Shown here piece by piece: positions 63,000 through 64,000 of a stretch of 64,000 bases of DNA. Made by a program: the position numbers and the translations under genes. The notes beneath the pieces were generated by a model. It did no database searches and was not told the DNA's origin. It was given only the letters and a program-made list of their open reading frames with translations. Origin of the DNA: Coemansia sp. RSA 1804 (taxonomy: Eukaryota > Kickxellomycota > Kickxellomycetes > Kickxellales > Kickxellaceae). The stretch spans positions 1 to 64,000 of the forward strand of contig JANBTH010000011.1 in NCBI GenBank assembly GCA_027578815.1, given 5' to 3'. Positions within the stretch are counted from its first letter, which is position 1, and the number at the start of each line of letters is the position of its first letter.

Positions 63000-63524
63000 A
63001 TGAGTGTAAGTGGTGCCCAGGACAAAAGCAATGACAGCAAAGCGCCGCGGGAGCCGATCGCCGGACCCGAAGTTCTGGAGCCACCGTATCCGATTCTCGT
63101 AGAGGGCGAGGTTGTCAGCGGATTCGGGCGCGGCGGGAAGCAGCTGGGGATTCCAACGGCCAACCTCCCCGAGGAAGTAGTCGAGCGAACGCTGGCAGAC
63201 ATTCCGATTGGCGTGTACTACGGCTGGGCGCGCGTGGAAGGCGACAGCGGGGAGGTTCGGCCGATGGTGATGAGTCTCGGATGGAACCCGTACTTTAAGA
63301 ACGAAAAGCGGTCCGGCGAGGTCCATATCATCCACAAGTATGCCGATGACTTTTACGGAAAACACATGCAGGTTGCGATTCTGGCTTATATTCGTCCGGA
63401 GAAGGACTACGACTGCCTTGATGCCCTCATTGACGACATTCATACCGATATTAGGGTTGCTGTGGCCTCGCTTGCCAGACCGGCATATGCTCGGGTGCGC
63501 GAGAACCCCTTCTTTACAAGTTAG
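63000..63524 (+). CDS. FMN1: Riboflavin kinase
   Basis: Encodes 174 residues, the size of fungal Fmn1. It phosphorylates riboflavin to FMN with ATP. Motifs: GFGRGGKQLGIPTANLP (the nucleotide-binding segment containing the PTAN signature), GVYYGWARV, and SLGWNPYFKNEKRSGEVHII followed by the acidic Glu/His core of the flavin site. The monofunctional kinase lacks the FAD synthetase domain found in bacterial RibF, as expected in fungi. No clear targeting peptide. Confidence 0.95.
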   Translation: MSVSGAQDKSNDSKAPREPIAGPEVLEPPYPILVEGEVVSGFGRGGKQLGIPTANLPEEVVERTLADIPIGVYYGWARVEGDSGEVRPMVMSLGWNPYFKNEKRSGEVHIIHKYADDFYGKHMQVAILAYIRPEKDYDCLDALIDDIHTDIRVAVASLARPAYARVRENPFFTS

Positions 63525-63759
63525 ATAGAAAAAAGATCAACAGAATAAAAAACATTTGCAAAGCTTCATCATCAGCAACAGTAAATGCGTTGTGTTTTGT
63601 AAGTTGTGTGCATGCATTCATCTTTTATTTTGATACTCCTCCTTTCTATTTTCCCCGCTTCTTCTCTTTTTCACCTTTTATTTACTGGTAATTTAACTTC
63701 CTGTGCATTCTTTTTTCTTTTCTTGCCCATTGTTTTTAATTCAGTTATTATCGTTTGGA

Positions 63760-63900
63760 ATGGCGACCCCAAGCTCGCCAACTCCCTTGGCATTTAACCA
63801 TGCGCAGTACGCTACGCTTGCATCGCCCGGCGACAAGGAGATGTTTATTTTCAAATGGCTTTCGGCTCTAGATGCGTACCTGGAGACACAGGCAGCAAAG
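63760..63900 (+). CDS. First exon of probable HEATR5/Laa1-family protein (partial)
   Basis: 47 residues from an ATG at 63760 to a 5' splice site AAAG|GTAATT at 63901; the rest lies beyond the window. The exon reads KEMFIFKWLSALDAYLETQ, resembling the conserved N-terminus of HEATR5/Laa1 proteins (an acidic or polar run, then FIFEWLRFL). These are giant HEAT-repeat proteins that work with AP-1 and clathrin at the trans-Golgi. The intron probably runs past 64000: CATTAACTG followed by a T-run at its end looks like a branch site and polypyrimidine tract. Only the first 47 residues support this call, so it is tentative. Confidence 0.45.
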
Positions 63901-64000
63901 GTAATTCAGCACGCAATCTATAATACATGTTTGAAGTCCCCACCAATTCTGTGTTTCATATGGCTCTAATTAATAACCAGGCATTAACTGTTTTTTTTTC

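Overview
This window looks like nuclear DNA of an early-diverging fungus, most likely Kickxellales (Zoopagomycota). That placement is an inference. Visible support: long GC-rich, nearly intron-free genes with strong third-position GC bias; a fungal cysteine enzyme of the CysA/Cys2 type; fungal STRIPAK-type genes; and an F-box-like protein. No rRNA, prokaryotic operon or CRISPR array was seen.

The window alternates between gene-dense GC-rich blocks and AT-rich repeat islands. Block 1 (1-2.8 kb) holds an F-box-like gene. Island 1 (2.8-11.4 kb) holds decayed retroelements, hairpin-rich MITE-like repeats and a cysteine-rich microprotein gene. Block 2 (11.5-25.0 kb) holds a giant chromodomain/PHD/SNF2 remodeler, an SLC41/MgtE-type cation transporter, a mitochondrial serine O-acetyltransferase and a Ppg1-like phosphatase. 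Island 2 (25.2-30.2 kb) is bracketed by two identical tRNA-Pro(CGG) genes in opposite orientation. It contains three related units, each with a cysteine-rich microprotein behind a TATA box. Block 3 (31.5-48.2 kb) holds a LEA-like repeat protein, a secreted serine protease with one intron, a GPATCH1-like splicing protein, a small GPI-type secreted protein, MPC2, a 1,521-residue orphan protein and a UspA-like protein. Island 3 (48.2-54.3 kb) holds a family of 83-residue SAP-like proteins (two intact copies and two decayed relatives) and another MITE. Block 4 (54.3-64 kb) holds a BLOC1S4-like protein, peroxisomal acyl-CoA oxidase, MOB4/phocein, SYF1, riboflavin kinase and the first exon of a probable HEATR5/Laa1 gene.

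The genes mostly look like independent housekeeping loci. Themes recur, though: splicing (SYF1, GPATCH1-like), STRIPAK-type signalling (Ppg1-like, MOB4) and mitochondrial/peroxisomal metabolism (MPC2, serine acetyltransferase, acyl-CoA oxidase).

The two most unusual observations follow. (1) The remodeler begins with what reads as an HP1-like module (chromodomain plus chromoshadow-like domain). This would fuse in one chain the roles that fission yeast SHREC divides between Chp2 and Mit1. (2) A family of 40-57-residue cysteine-rich microproteins occurs in four copies. They share seven aligned cysteine/histidine positions and a TATA box about 150 bp before each ATG. They lie inside the AT-rich islands and three are too short for routine gene calling.
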